A DNA stretch of 64,000 nt, taken from contig OZ005653.1 of NCBI GenBank assembly GCA_963930645.1, forward strand, positions 209,013,561 through 209,077,560, written 5' to 3'. Made by a program: the position numbers and the translations under genes. The notes under the pieces were generated by a model. That model did no database searches. It saw only the letters and a program-made list of their open reading frames with translations, and was not told the DNA's origin. Positions 35,881 to 47,048 of this stretch are shown here, one piece after another (within the stretch, counting starts at the first letter, position 1; each line of letters starts with the position of its first letter). This stretch comes from Salticus scenicus (taxonomy: Eukaryota; Arthropoda; Arachnida; Araneae; Salticidae).

Positions 35881-36476
35881 GATTTTTTTACATATATATT
35901 ATATAATATTGAATTTAGAAAATAAAAAATGTGTGTTGAGAATGAAATATAATGATATTGGATAACTTAATTTAATTCAATTTATAGAGACATCAATGGT
36001 ACAGGAAAAACTACTTTAGCCATTTTCTTTCTAATAATGAGGATAATATTTTACCTGGAGATATTTTGTACATTTAGACCAAATAAAAAATTTTCTTCTT
36101 TTTTTCTCTCTTGAATTAAGTTAAAAAATATTTAAAATAAAATTGAAAAAAAATTGTGCTAAAGCAATGGTACAGTTTAACCTCTTGGCGAAATTTTAAA
36201 TTTGGCACCGAAGTAGCTTAGAATTTTCTCGCAAAAATCTTGACATGCATAACTGAGATAGATAATTTAAGTCATCATCAAAATAAATGAAAATTTTAAA
36301 ATCTGCCAGTGAGGTCCTGTATTAGGTGTAACTAAAATATTTTAGCAATGCAGTCACTTCATTCCATTAAATGGAAAAATAGACCAAAAAAAAAAAAAAT
36401 TCCTGTTGTATTAAATTAAATTCTGTTTTCTGCAAAGTTTTACATCAATGCTTAAAAAACAAAAATAGGTTGTGAA

Positions 36477-36510
<34 letters not shown>

Positions 36511-36511
36511 G
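36477..36511. repeat. (ATT)n microsatellite
   Basis: Uninterrupted trinucleotide run of about 11 units. Confidence 0.95.
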
Positions 36512-39500
36512 CACTATTTTATAATTTTTCTCGGTACTGACGTATTAATGTCACTACCACAGAAGTTACTTACATATTAATGCCATCACAGCAGAAGTTG
36601 TGCTAATGCGCCAATAAAGAGCAATCTTGTTGTTCGCACACAAGAGACATCTTTTGGAATCTTATTTATCAGAGTTCATATGGCGACAGAATCAGGTGAA
36701 AGAAAATAGAGACTGTTTTGAACCTATGTTAAACTTTATATCGGCCCATTTTCTACCGAAATCCGATTGACTACTTTGTTTTTAAATAAAGTGTTTTGAA
36801 TTTTGAAAGTGTTTTGATTTTAAATAAAGTGTTTAATTTTACGATTTGTTGCAAAAATTTTAGGTGTAGATTGGCGGCACTTAATCTGTAGCTGCGGTGG
36901 TGTTAATACGTATACCCTTTTCTCTATATTTAAGGAATGGCTAGAGTTAAAATGACTATTGTGGTTGCGTAAATGAATTCCTTGGCGAAAAACGTACGAG
37001 CTCCTTCATTTATAAATTTTAAAAATAGCTAAATTGGTCATAGTAAAGATCCATCATTTTAAATATGTTTTGAGTTAAAAAACTAAATCTTTATATAAAC
37101 TAATCCATGTTGTTGTCTTGTAAATTTCATTTTAAAAATTTCTGGGCTTAACCTCTATTTCTATACCAATCGTTGTTTAACATATCTATTATATTCATTA
37201 CTAAATCTTTTTCACCTAACGTTAAACTAAAAACTAATAATATAAACTAAACTAATGGTATAAACTTAACTAATAACATAAAATAAATATAAACTAATTT
37301 TCATTTCATTTTTATTAAATTTTTACTTAATATTTTTAAAATATCGGTTATTTTCATGTTTTGCTATTTTAAATAATTTTTTTCTTCTCTCGAGCATCTC
37401 AAATATGCCAATTTTTCAATTTTTCTTATTTACACCATTGATCACACTTTAATTTTCCTGAGGAAAGTGATGTCAGAAACACAGAAAAAAACGTCATAAG
37501 AGAAACTTTTTCTCCAGTGGCAAATAGAGTACCTTTATAAACCCGACGTTTTTAGTTAATATCTTCGTTAATTAAAATGATAGAAATTTCTAAGCAGCTG
37601 AAATGCCTTCCTTGAAGCAGTCGGAATACCTCTCATGATGCAGATCACTTTGCCCTCTGCAAGAAGATGTTGTCGCAGACAAAAAAAAAAAAAATATGAC
37701 GCCAGCGACAGTTACTTTTTTTTAATATATAGAGAAAAGATAATGTACAAGGAAAAATCCAAGATATCCAAGTATGAAAAAAGATAATCAAGATATGATT
37801 GAAGAGATGAAAGATGAGTTCCATGGGCAAATCTATACACTTGAAAGTCAAAACTTTAGAGTTGTGACAAGATACAGCTCCATTTAGATAACGACTTACA
37901 GACCTTCAGACCCAGCATGAAGATGTTAACTTTCAATGGGCAGACTTCATGGGCTGTCTTTATAACCCAATTTAATATCTTAAGTTCCATGAATGAATCC
38001 ACTGATATGGTTAAATCAAGTCAACTAATCGCCACTTTATGAGGGCCGAGGGCCTGTGGTGAAAGTTCTTCAAGGCATTCCATCAGATAAATTAACTGAT
38101 TCGATCACTAGAGAAGACTCTGAAAAGCTGATTTAAGGATAACAATTTAATGCATTCTTACCAGACTGAACTGAAACTCACTTACAAAAACCTGGCGAAA
38201 GTCTTTAGATTTTAACAGTAGATATCATAAGGCTAATCAACTTTGCCCCTTTGGTTTGCCTTATGGAGGTAAAGAAAAGTTTTGCATCACAATTCTATAT
38301 CAACACTGTCTGAGATGAAGACACTCAACATTAAACACGTCTGATAAATTCCAAAGACCTGAAAAGCACACTAGCCTACAGTATAAAGTAAGATGCTGCC
38401 AAATCTGTGCCGAAACCTGCAAGGCTTATGAGAACAGACAAAAGAAGAAATTGATAGAAGTAATTTGTAGAAGACTATGAAAGTGATACTGAACATCCTA
38501 TAGAACAAAGACATCCGAAAGAAATCTGAAATTATGTGCTGAAAATGCACACAGAAGAGGCACTTGCAGAGGGACTGTGCCAAAAAACAGGAGTTAACAT
38601 CTAGAAAACAAGATATTGGCTAATGTGTGGGCTGAAAGTTGCCTTCTCATAAAAAAGCTCCTTCAAATGATTTGAAGATCTTGGCACTAAGTAGAAAGCA
38701 GAATGGTTTATATATTGAAGAATATGTATCACCACCCATCCAATCAGTGTATTTGAAGCACAACTACAACATCTGAAACCCATTATGGAAAATTTAGATG
38801 GATTAAATGAAGATCAGCTGTCAGCAGTATGAGATCTGTTCAAATGAGTTCTGTAACATTTTCTTGAGATATGATATGGATGTCGAATATGACAAGATTA
38901 TACAACATATAATTTATATGACAGACCATCCACCAATAAAGCAACACCTAAGTGACTACCTATCACTAAGAAGGATGGCGTTCAAGAATTGATGAAGGAA
39001 GTAATCATTGATAAAGGAAATAAAGCATCCTCATCAAGGTGTCATTAGGACCGTGGGCTTCACCCATAATTTTAGTTAAGAAAAAAGAACACTTTATAAA
39101 TTACAGGAAATAAACAATGAACAAAGATAGTTATCCTTTGCCATGTATTGATGACATGTTAGATATGTAGAGTGGTAGTCATTAGTTCAACACATTGGAT
39201 TAAGAGAGGATACTGGCAAGTTGAAACATAGGCGTAGCGTGAACGAAAATTTTGGGGGGGCACACATATATGAAAAACCAATAAAAAAAAATTAAAAAAT
39301 TTCCTCTATGCTATAAGTATGGAAATATTAGATATTTATGAAAATTTTAGATCTCAATTCTTAAACAATTTTTAAGGTATGAGAAATCCAAAAATCATAA
39401 ATTGATGTGGTGTCAGTGTCTGTGTAGACATCAACTTAGAAATGATTAATCGTGAAAACATCCAATTTTAAGTGACAAATTTTAGTTTTCATGAATTCAG

Positions 39501-39682
39501 AAATTAGGACAAAAATTTTACAATTCAAATGTTATTTTACGGCATCTAGACCTGAAAAATCCCTGTCATTACTCATTAAATAATACATAATTTTAAATTT
39601 TATTTTCACATTCAGAAAATTCATGAATTTTCTAAATTTCGTCAATATTCCAACTTTTGAATTCGAAAAATGTAAGAAGAAA

Positions 39683-40792
39683 CTAGTTGGCATAGGTGGA
39701 CTCTGCTCAGTTCCCCATCCTATTTATGTTCTCATAAATTTCTAGTGCGAGACATAATAAATTTCTAGTGCGAGAATCATGTTAAAAGAAATGAATTTCA
39801 CCAAAGCTTGATACAGTGACAGAATGAAATCAACGCCTATAAGGCTATCCACCGTTCACTTCGATATATTTATCTTATTCTAACGTATTAATTTATTTTA
39901 TCAGGTTCAATTCCATTGTTTAGTTTTCATGCTAGTATTTCCAATGCAATAAAATCCTCAAAATTCATACTTATATGAAAAATTTACCATTTCGCTATGT
40001 TGATAAAATCGTAAATTACGAATAATTTACGAAATTTTCCTATTAGAAAATTTGTATTCAATCATGTTCAAACAAATATCATAAATGTAATTTTGAAGTT
40101 GTCTAATGTATTTACGATCCTCAAAATGGAAGTTTATGCTTAATTTTGCCTTATTCTGATATGTTAAGTAAATCGTAAATTCCAAATAACTTACGAATTT
40201 TTTTAAATTGGAAAAATCATACTCTTTGATATTCATGCCGGTATCCTAAATAATATTTTGAAAGTGGTTTGACATCTTTACGATGAATATATCCCTCAAG
40301 ATTGACGTTTATGTGAAATTTTGTCCTATTCTGCCATGTTAAGAAATTCGTAAATTTCCAATAACTTGCGAAATTTTCAAAGTAGCATATTTATAGTTTT
40401 TGATGTTCATTCCGGCATCAAAACGGATATTTTAAAACTGGTCTGACATTTTTACAGTAAAACGTTTCCATTTAATGCACGTTTAAGTGATTTTTTGTCC
40501 TATTCTCTCATGTTAAGAAAATCGTAAATTTCTAATAACTTACGAAGTTTTTTAATTCGAATGTTGCAAATGAATAGGGTTCTTGCCAGTATCGAAAGTA
40601 ATATTTTAAAACAGATCTGAGCTCTCTGCGATCAATTGTTCGTGAGATATCGTGTAGACACTTACAGACACCATACAAATTTTGTCATTTTCGGATTCCT
40701 CACACTTGAAAACGTATAAAAAAGTCAAAAAACCGAGGTCGAAATTTTTCACAATTACCTAAGTTCCCCATACCTATAGTATGATGGGGAAC
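39683..40792 (+). mobile_element. HINE/Helentron-like element, nested in hAT element
   Basis: It starts CTAGTTGGCATAGGTGGACT, followed by CAGTTCCCCATC, and ends with the hairpin AGTTCCCCAT-ACCTATAGT-ATGATGGGGAACT. The core is an imperfect ~145-bp tandem repeat carrying GTTAAGAAAATCGTAAATT and (A/G)AATAACTTACGAA words four to five times. Matches the copies at 61031-61839 and (old) 6276. Subterminal inverted repeats plus a 3' hairpin suggest a Helentron-associated element; no replicase is encoded. Confidence 0.65.
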
Positions 40793-41083
40793 TAAAAACA
40801 GCAATAAGAAAAATTTAATTTTTCAGGATATTTCAGACACAGAAAATAATGATAGTAACGACGCAGAATATTTAAAATTTTAGTGTTTTTCCCATCAAAA
40901 CCGAAAAACGATTGGGTAAAGGTGAAAAATTTACAATTTGGGAATTAATTTACGTCTTTAAATGCCAAAAAACATTTTGAGTAAAGAAAAAAATCAATGA
41001 AATTCTGACTATTTTAATATTTTATACGGCTTTGGGATCAGTAGACTCTTATTTTATTTTATTTTTTTTCTCTCTCTCTTATT

Positions 41084-41111
41084 ACTTTCCGAACACTATA
41101 GTGAGGAAAGT
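41084..41111 (+). repeat. 5' hairpin of another HINE-type fragment
   Basis: ACTTTCC...GGAAAGT hairpin, followed by sequence like that after the 7881 hairpin (AAGTATTTTAATCATGTC versus AAGTATTG...). It is probably a truncated relative of the 7881-8823 family; the right end was not found. Confidence 0.45.
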
Positions 41112-42306
41112 ATTTTAATCATGTCAAAAATCCGAATTTGAGATTTTGATGTTTCTATACGTTTCGAGGTCCCCTGAGTCCGTTTTCACTATTTTTACAA
41201 TGACTTATGTGTGTGAGTGAACATGCTAGCGTCTAAACGCTTTGTTCGAATGAGCTGAAAGTTGGTACGTATATTGTAAGTCACCCTAGTACGAACCCTA
41301 CTGATTTTGGTGAATCTAGCACTTATAGTTTTTTTTTACAGGGACACAAAGAAAAATTACACAATTCAAAAATGCAGTATTTTGAAAAAAAAAAAAAAAA
41401 AAAAATGTAAAGATGACGATAAATCATTGATTAGCCTACAGTAATGATGATACAAATGCCTCTTAGGTCGATAAGTTACGGAATAGAGAAGAGAAGTGAC
41501 GCTTTTCGTGCACATTGGGGTACTTCATATACATTTTTTAATTACATAAACTCATAATTGCTATTTCTTTTTTATTTGGGTCTTTTTTTTTTTTTTTTTT
41601 TTTTTTGTTTCATGGTGTGTGATAAGACAATTTTTTAATTGACTTTATCATATATCCTAGTCTAAAAATTTTTTAGGTTCTGAAAGATTGAGGGGGCACG
41701 TGCCCCCTCGTGCCCCCCCGACGCTACGCCTATGAGTTGAAATATGTTCCAAAAATAAAGAAAAGACAGCCTTCCCACCTTCACTCTAGTAATTTAAATT
41801 GATGCCCTTTGGCCTATGCAACATTCAAGAGACTAATAGAAACTGTATTAAACAGATTCTCTTTTGTAGCATGATTAGTTCATTTGGATAAAGGCAAAAT
41901 TTTTACAATTGTTTAGGAATTACACTAGTGAAAAGCATCTGAAATACTTTATTCATTAGACTGAATTACCATTGGGTTTCATTGTGAGCATCAATCGCCA
42001 AATGTGCCAAATGGCCTGACAGTTTTCTAATGAAAAAGTTCTCACGTTCGGTTACTTACTAAATTATTCTTCCTATTCAACCTTTTTAAACATCATTAAT
42101 TACTAAATGTTCAGAAAGTCGCGTGAAGTCAATTCAGATTTTTAATTATGAAATTACATGAAATAAAAATGATATCCGCGATTGTAATGAAATGCTCGCC
42201 CTCTGGTGGGCTAAGGTGAAATTACAATTAACATGCTTTAATTCGGCTTTCACTAAGCCGCCATTGCTTGCCGATGTTTAATTTCACATATATTTATTGA
42301 ATAAAA

Positions 42307-42465
42307 ATGAATAAATCCGGTAAAAAAGATAACACATACTGTTGTGTGCTACAGTGTAACTCCAAAGGATCAAGAAATCCAGAATTAAGCTTCCATTTAT
42401 TTCCAAATGACAAATTTAAAATTTCAGTTGCTTCGGCTAATGGAAGTAAAGAATTAATCAGATGA
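42307..42465 (+). CDS. THAP-domain fragment (52 codons)
   Basis: The open frame from ATG encodes 52 residues. YCCVLQCNSKGS (residues 11-22) supplies the first C-x4-C pair of a THAP zinc finger, and LSFHLFPNDKF (27-37) is the conserved segment that follows it in THAP proteins. The second half (C-x2-H and the AVPTIF box) is absent before TGA at 42463. The gene may be cut by an intron (a GTAAAG word lies near 42445) or by decay. The nearby 47.7-kb P-type transposase also begins with a THAP domain, but its N-terminus differs. It could be the first exon of a host THAP gene or a relic of another P-type element. Confidence 0.5.
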   Translation: MNKSGKKDNTYCCVLQCNSKGSRNPELSFHLFPNDKFKISVASANGSKELIR

Positions 42466-42641
42466 TTTGAAACTAATATTTGTTCAACTTCAGTTAAAAA
42501 TCTACTTCCGATCGAACTTTGAATAAACTGAAATATTTTTTTCCAAAAGCAATCAATTTTCCATGATGTAATGGCGGAGAAATTATAGTACCAATATTAA
42601 GTAGAATAACAAAAAGAACAATAATAAATACACGTGGCTAT

Positions 42642-43078
42642 CAGGGCCTGACTATCGCACGGGCACCCGGGGCTAGTGCCCTGGGCACGAAATTTCTGAG
42701 GGACACAAAATTTTACTAAAGACTAAAATATATGGTCTAATTTTTTTTTTTTTTTTAACTCAACTGTGTTTCACGTCTCACTTACTTTAATAAAATTTTA
42801 AAATAAAAACTGTCATGAGACTGACTGCGGGTAATTTTATTTGTCTTTAGAACCTGGCCTAAAACAAAACTAGATTAAAATTTTGATCAAATAATTTTTT
42901 TTTCGATCTGCTTTTTCGCCTGCGAAAAAATGGTGGTATATTAGTAACGGGTCTTTTTTTTTTTTTTTTTGTGTGTGTGGGGGGGGGGGGGTTGAGAGGA
43001 GGGTGAACTCTTGCTGTTCTAAGGGGGCACGAAAAATTTATAGTGCCCTGGGCACAAAAATTTGTTAGTCGGGCCCTG
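42642..43078. mobile_element. hAT-type MITE, 437 bp, 8-bp TSD
   Basis: The ends are CAGGGCCTGACTA and TAGTCGGGCCCTG (one mismatch in 13). Exact 8-bp duplications GTGGCTAT lie at 42634-42641 and 43079-43086. Inside both ends lies the inverted GTGCCCTGGGCAC palindrome followed by GAAA/AAAA words. The interior has T17 and G11 runs and no real coding region. Confidence 0.9.
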
Positions 43079-43086
43079 GTGGCTAT

Positions 43087-43300
43087 TATATTTACTAACA
43101 ACAAAAGCTGAAAAAGCGCCATCTATCGATCATTACAAACGCGGATAAGTGGATTTAAGTAGAATTTAAAGGAATAAATACAATGCAAATTCATTCGAAT
43201 GTCAATATGAAACACACACATCATATAAATACATATTCATAAACATGGATTTCCTAAGAATTACACACTCACATAATATATACACATTAGAAAAACACAT
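43087..43300. other. Short spacer
   Basis: AT-rich spacer containing GCGCCATCTATCGATC near 43117 and CACACA words. Nothing else recognised. Confidence 0.4.
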
Positions 43301-43913
43301 TGTTGCGCACTCGGGGCTTGTGAATTTTCTGTGAATGAAAGACGAACCTTGCAGAGGTTTAAAAATTTATTTGCGAATATTTCGGAAAATTACAGGTCTG
43401 TTAAACCCAGTATCAACTTGAGTTTCACCAGAACGCACAGCTTAAATAACAGCTGACAACATAAAAATAACATCACAAACGATACCATAATCATAATTCA
43501 TAACGTACAGAAATAGGCTGCAATTCAATGGTAAAGACAGTCAAGCAGAACTTTCTATTCCGTAAAGTCTTAGGGAGAAACTCACCTCAGTGGTCGGAAT
43601 GGGACCCCTTTTATAGCCTGCCATTAATCCAGAATTTTACAGTAACTTCCGTAATAATTGAGTTACAGCTTGGACAATGGGTATATCGATAATAAAGGTT
43701 TATTTCACCAAGTTCGTCAAAATAGTTGTCAAGGAGCGATAAAGTCGCCAAATCCATTATGTGCCCTGATAAAGCGAGTTTTTGACGGAGAAGGAGCTTT
43801 TTTAAACACGGAAACAAGCTAGAAATGCGGAAATTTGACATATTATAATCTGACTAAGTCTCTTAGAAAGAAATCGCATAAAAATAACTAGTACTATTTA
43901 GATATTCGTAACA
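43301..43913 (-). repeat. Probable solo LTR, minus orientation
   Basis: The 613-bp block starts TGTTGCGCAC and ends TTCGTAACA, the TG...CA ends of an LTR with short inverted TGTTxCG/CGxAACA termini. Read on the minus strand it has a TATAAAAGG promoter word (complement of about 43607-43615), then an AATAAATTTTT poly-A region (complement of about 43357-43370) before the end. Flanking 4-bp sequences do not match, so a target duplication is not visible. The 60099-60345 stretch is a diverged partial copy of its U3 side. No internal retrotransposon adjoins it. Confidence 0.6.
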
Positions 43914-44020
43914 CTGTATTTACATCTATGCATAACACACATGATTTTTATTGATTTATTACACAAATATACTCATTATGCACACGTATTATGCTTTTAA
44001 AAAGCATATACATAACCAGC

Positions 44021-44153
44021 AAAAAGAAGTGATATCTCATAAAAAACAATACTATTGTAAAAGTCACCCGGCCCAGCAAAAACTTTTACCTTTCTTATGC
44101 ATATGTATTATATTTATAAAAGCACATACAAAACCTGCAAAAAGAAGTGATAT
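44021..44153 (+). repeat. Partial direct duplication of foldback terminus
   Basis: The block with CAGCAAAAAGAAGTGATATC, ACTATTGTAAAAGTCACCC and TTACCTTTCTTA occurs here and again about 117 bp downstream at the true left arm of the foldback element. Confidence 0.65.
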
Positions 44154-45003
44154 CTCATAAAAAACAACACTATTGTAAAAGTCACCCCTCCCAACAAAAA
44201 CGCTTACCTTTCTTAAGCAGCCAAAAAAAGGATTTATATCAAATTTCGCCGCCGCTATTGAATCCCGGGAACTCAATGGCTAGCTTAATGAAGATCTGCA
44301 TGAAGATAACACTGCATGTATCTTTCTAATAAATCCTAATCTCTTTCAATATTCTTGTTATCTGTGTTAGTTTTTTGGCTGCATTATGAAGTTATAATTT
44401 AAAGTATTTTTACGGCGGGGTGCGTAATAATATTTTAATCTTTACTAACTAAATTTTTTAGTAATTGAAACGTCTACATAGGGGACGCACCCCGCCGTAA
44501 AAATACGTTATAGTATTATTTAAAGTGTTTTTACGGCGGGGTGCGTAATAATATTTGAATCTTTACTAACTAAATTTTTTAGTAATTGAAACGTCTACAT
44601 AGGGGACGCACCCCGCCGTAAAAATACGTTATAGTATTATTTAAAGTATTTTTACGGCGGGGTGCGTAATAATATTTGAATCTTTACTAACTAAATTTTT
44701 TATTAATTGAAACATCTACATAGAGGACGCACCCCGCCGTAAAAATACTTTAAATTATAACTTCATAATGCAGCCAAAAAACTAACACAGATAACAAGAA
44801 TATTGAAAGAGATTAGGATTTATTAGAAAGATACATGCAGTGTTATCTTCATGCAGATCTTCATTAAGCTAGCCATTGAGTTCCCGAGATTCAATAGCAG
44901 CGGCGAAATTTGATATCAATCCTTTTTTTTTTTTGGCTGCTTAAGAAAGGTAAGAGTTTTTGCTGGGAGGGGTGACTTTTACAATAGTATTGTTTTTTAT
45001 GAG
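44154..45003. mobile_element. Palindromic foldback element, ~850 bp
   Basis: The left arm begins CTCATAAAAAACAACACTAT and the right arm ends with its complement (ATAGTATTGTTTTTTATGAG). Arms of about 245 bp remain complementary through TTTCGCCGCC, ATGCAGTGTTATCTTCATGC and ACTAACACAGATAACAAGAA-type blocks, with only a few differences. The centre (44399-44753) is a triplicated smaller palindrome. There is no coding region. It fits a foldback/MITE-type DNA element. Confidence 0.8.
44399..44753. repeat. Three 121-bp tandem palindromic units
   Basis: TACGGCGGGGTGCGT starts at 44411, 44532 and 44653, exactly 121 bp apart. Each unit ends with the complement ACGCACCCCGCCGTA, so every unit is itself a hairpin. 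Units 1 and 2 differ by one or two bases, and unit 3 by a few more. The outer edges read TTAAAGTATTTTTACGG and the complement, with TTAA at each side. Confidence 0.9.
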
Positions 45004-46775
45004 GTTATATATCTGTAATGAAGCTATCAGAAATTTAAAAACTTGGGGTTTTATTCTAATGCTTTGAGCGATTTAATGATAATAAAATCCATGCTAGGCA
45101 AATTAAATAAGTCGCTTATGCAAAGATGAGAATTAATTTTGGAAAATGATAAAATATCAGATTTAGAACTTTTCTGGAAATTCATTGAGAACGAGACCCA
45201 CGGTGTAAATGAGGCAAAATGTAGTAAGTCAGCTAAGAAATTCGCTAACCTAAAGAAAATAATAATGTTCTTGGTGTAGTTATTCGAAAGGAAAATATAT
45301 GCAATCTTTGTAATAAGCGTTAGTTAAATGCCCTATTTTTAATTTGAAACTGATTAAGGACAAGGAAAAATGGAAATTTATTGAAACTAGTATCGCCCAG
45401 TGGTTGATACTCAGCCACTTTTTTGCAAAGCAAAGTTATTGCCTTGTCCTAAACGGAATTAAATTGCAACACAGCTGCGGCAATTGTTTGTCGACATGCA
45501 CTCTAACTGAATCAGCAGAGTTTTACTTAATATATTTCTCTAAGTTTGGTACGCTGTAGATGTTGAACCTTTCCTGAAATGAGAAGAAATTGCAACGTGG
45601 AAACGCTACTTGTTGGGTGATACAACCCAAAAGCTAATCGGTACCAAGATACGTAGAATAAAGAGGTAGGTTCATCCGCCGGTCTCCGTGTATTGGTCAA
45701 TCATAACACACCCTTTTGACGTCAGAGGTGCGGAAAGAGAAAGGAGAAACCTTGTCTTTCTTTAGTTCAGTATACTATTAATTGAGAAATTAAATGAAAT
45801 TTAGGGTTAATTTAATGAATTATGTGTATATTATATAATGAGAAACTGAAGGATTCTTCCAACTTTAACGCATTATATTATTGACAAAAATTGACAAAAA
45901 AAAAATGAGAATTAAAAATAACATTTTCAAAGGTCAAAGCATTCTTCAATATAAAATGTTGACAAAATTGTTTCAATATTGACAATGCATTATTGAATAT
46001 GAAATGTTGACAATGTTGTGTCAAATGTTGACAAAATTGTTTCAGTATTAACAATGCATTATTGAATATAAAATGTTCTCTTCTTATCAGTTACTTTTAA
46101 ACAACGTAATTAGCATTTAACATGTAACACTTCCTTTGCCTTTTTTTTTTTTTTTTTTCATTTTACTTATAAATTTATGCATTTTGAATTTCACAAGCGC
46201 CAAATACATCATATTACGGGAAATCTCTCGAAATATAGGTTTTGCTATTTTTTTTTTTTTTTTTGTTTACAAATGATGTTATATGTATTATTTTCTCATA
46301 TTACATTTTCGATGCATGTAGTACATATTTATACTCACACACGCATCGGCATTTTAAAGAAAGGAAAATCTTATTAAAATTATGACACAATTAATATTAC
46401 AATATTTTTTAATTATATAAATTGGTGATTTCTAGTATGGAATATTTTTACATATAGATTTAAAAAGTGTAAATTAATCTATATATTAATACGCAAACAT
46501 TAAATTTGTCGGACGTTTTTAACAAATTTAATAGAGAATTAAATACAGTGACTGGAATAGAGGATTGAAAGTTGTATTATTAGAACGGTATAATTAAAGC
46601 GACATCATGATGGAAAAAAATGTTCTACATATATAAGAAAAAAGTATAACAAACGGAAAATTTTTCGATTTCCAGTTTTCAATGAATTTACACGTTTTGA
46701 AACTTCCTGAAGACAATTTTGCAATTTTTAGAGATTGTGGTTAAATCACTTTTACGTCGAATTAGTGCTACACTA
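45004..46775. other. Intergenic, no gene seen
   Basis: It contains a promoter-like, less AT-rich patch at 45640-45790 with a TGACGTCA word (45717-45724). A two-unit ~75-bp repeat lies at about 45957-46075 (TTGACAAAATTGTTTCA(A/G)TATT then CAATGCATTATTGAATAT). Poly-T runs lie at about 46142 and 46249. No open frame here has family features. Confidence 0.4.
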
Positions 46776-47048
46776 TGGGCAATTTGCGATTGTTTAGAAC
46801 TCCCTTTAAAGATGGTTCGGAGATATGCCATCACAATTTTGATCCACCACGGAGAGGATGGCTCCCCCGCTTTGGTGACCCCCAGAGGTATAATTTGAAT
46901 GGGAACATGGAGGACTTTGCGGCCACGACGGATTTAACGTGCACCAGCCACCATTAGTGTACACGACGGTCTTCGGCCGGGTCAAGTATCGAACCCGCAA
47001 CCATCCGATTACGAGCTCGGCGTTTTACCGACCAGGCTACCGCGGCCC
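46776..47048 (-). mobile_element. tRNA-derived SINE
   Basis: The minus-strand head (47048 down to 46975, about 74 nt) looks like a tRNA: G/C-rich ends, an A box TAGCCTGGTCGG (complement of 47028-47039) and a B box GGTTCGATAC (complement of 46986-46995). The acceptor arms pair imperfectly and the anticodon stem is poor, so it is not a functional tRNA. The body continues through GTCGTGGCCGCAAAGTCC, the GGGGGTCACCAAAGCGGGG block and GATGGCATATC to about 46776. The internal pol III promoter plus unrelated body is the SINE layout. Confidence 0.75.

Larger units (their letters stand above)
34674..37732. mobile_element. Unclassified 3-kb insertion in gag
   Basis: It interrupts gag coding traces. 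The left end is CTAGGGGCTCTGCCCCCTGC, which forms a small hairpin (GGGGC-tct-GCCCC), and the right end is TTTTTTTTAATATATAG. The 3' end TTAATATATAGA resembles the ends of the composite repeats at 54577 and 57682. The interior has a ~57-bp minisatellite (35645-35880), an ATT microsatellite and no coding region. It could be a non-autonomous retroposon or rolling-circle element; I cannot decide. Confidence 0.5.
39227..41734. mobile_element. hAT-like non-autonomous element, 2508 bp, 8-bp TSD
   Basis: The ends are CATAGGCGTAGCGT and ACGCTACGCCTATG (14-bp perfect inverted repeat). Perfect 8-bp duplications AGTTGAAA lie at 39219-39226 and 41735-41742. Next to the termini are G-run/C-run blocks (GGGGGGGCAC and GTGCCCCC). 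It lies inside the reverse-transcriptase region of the gypsy pseudogene. The interior holds a HINE-like copy (39683-40792) and a second HINE-type 5' hairpin (41084-41111). An 8-bp duplication with CA-start ends is typical of hAT elements. No transposase is present. Confidence 0.87.
34393..42125 (+). pseudogene. Decayed Ty3/gypsy retrotransposon (gag-pol)
   Basis: Discontinuous + strand coding traces run in the order of a Ty3/gypsy element. They are a lysine/glutamate-rich coiled-coil gag start (about 34393-34670, with KAGQDEMK words); the capsid-like block with LTFNGQTSWAVF (about 37925-38210); a CCHC zinc knuckle in which the first spacer residue is a stop (about 38535-38577, C-x2-C-x4-H-x4-C spacing kept, ending RDCAKK); the linker TDHPPIKQH (about 38915-38950); and reverse-transcriptase pieces (38990-39226, continued at 41743-42100). 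Stops and frameshifts occur throughout. Two later insertions split it, at 34674-37732 and 39227-41734; the second sits within the conserved palm motif region. The integrase part and 3' LTR were not found. It is old and inactive. The family assignment is secure from motif order; the lineage within Ty3/gypsy is not resolved. Confidence 0.82.

Noticed and set aside
46975..47048. Functional tRNA gene
   Set aside because: Acceptor arms pair imperfectly, the anticodon stem is weak, and SINE body sequence follows directly without a terminator.
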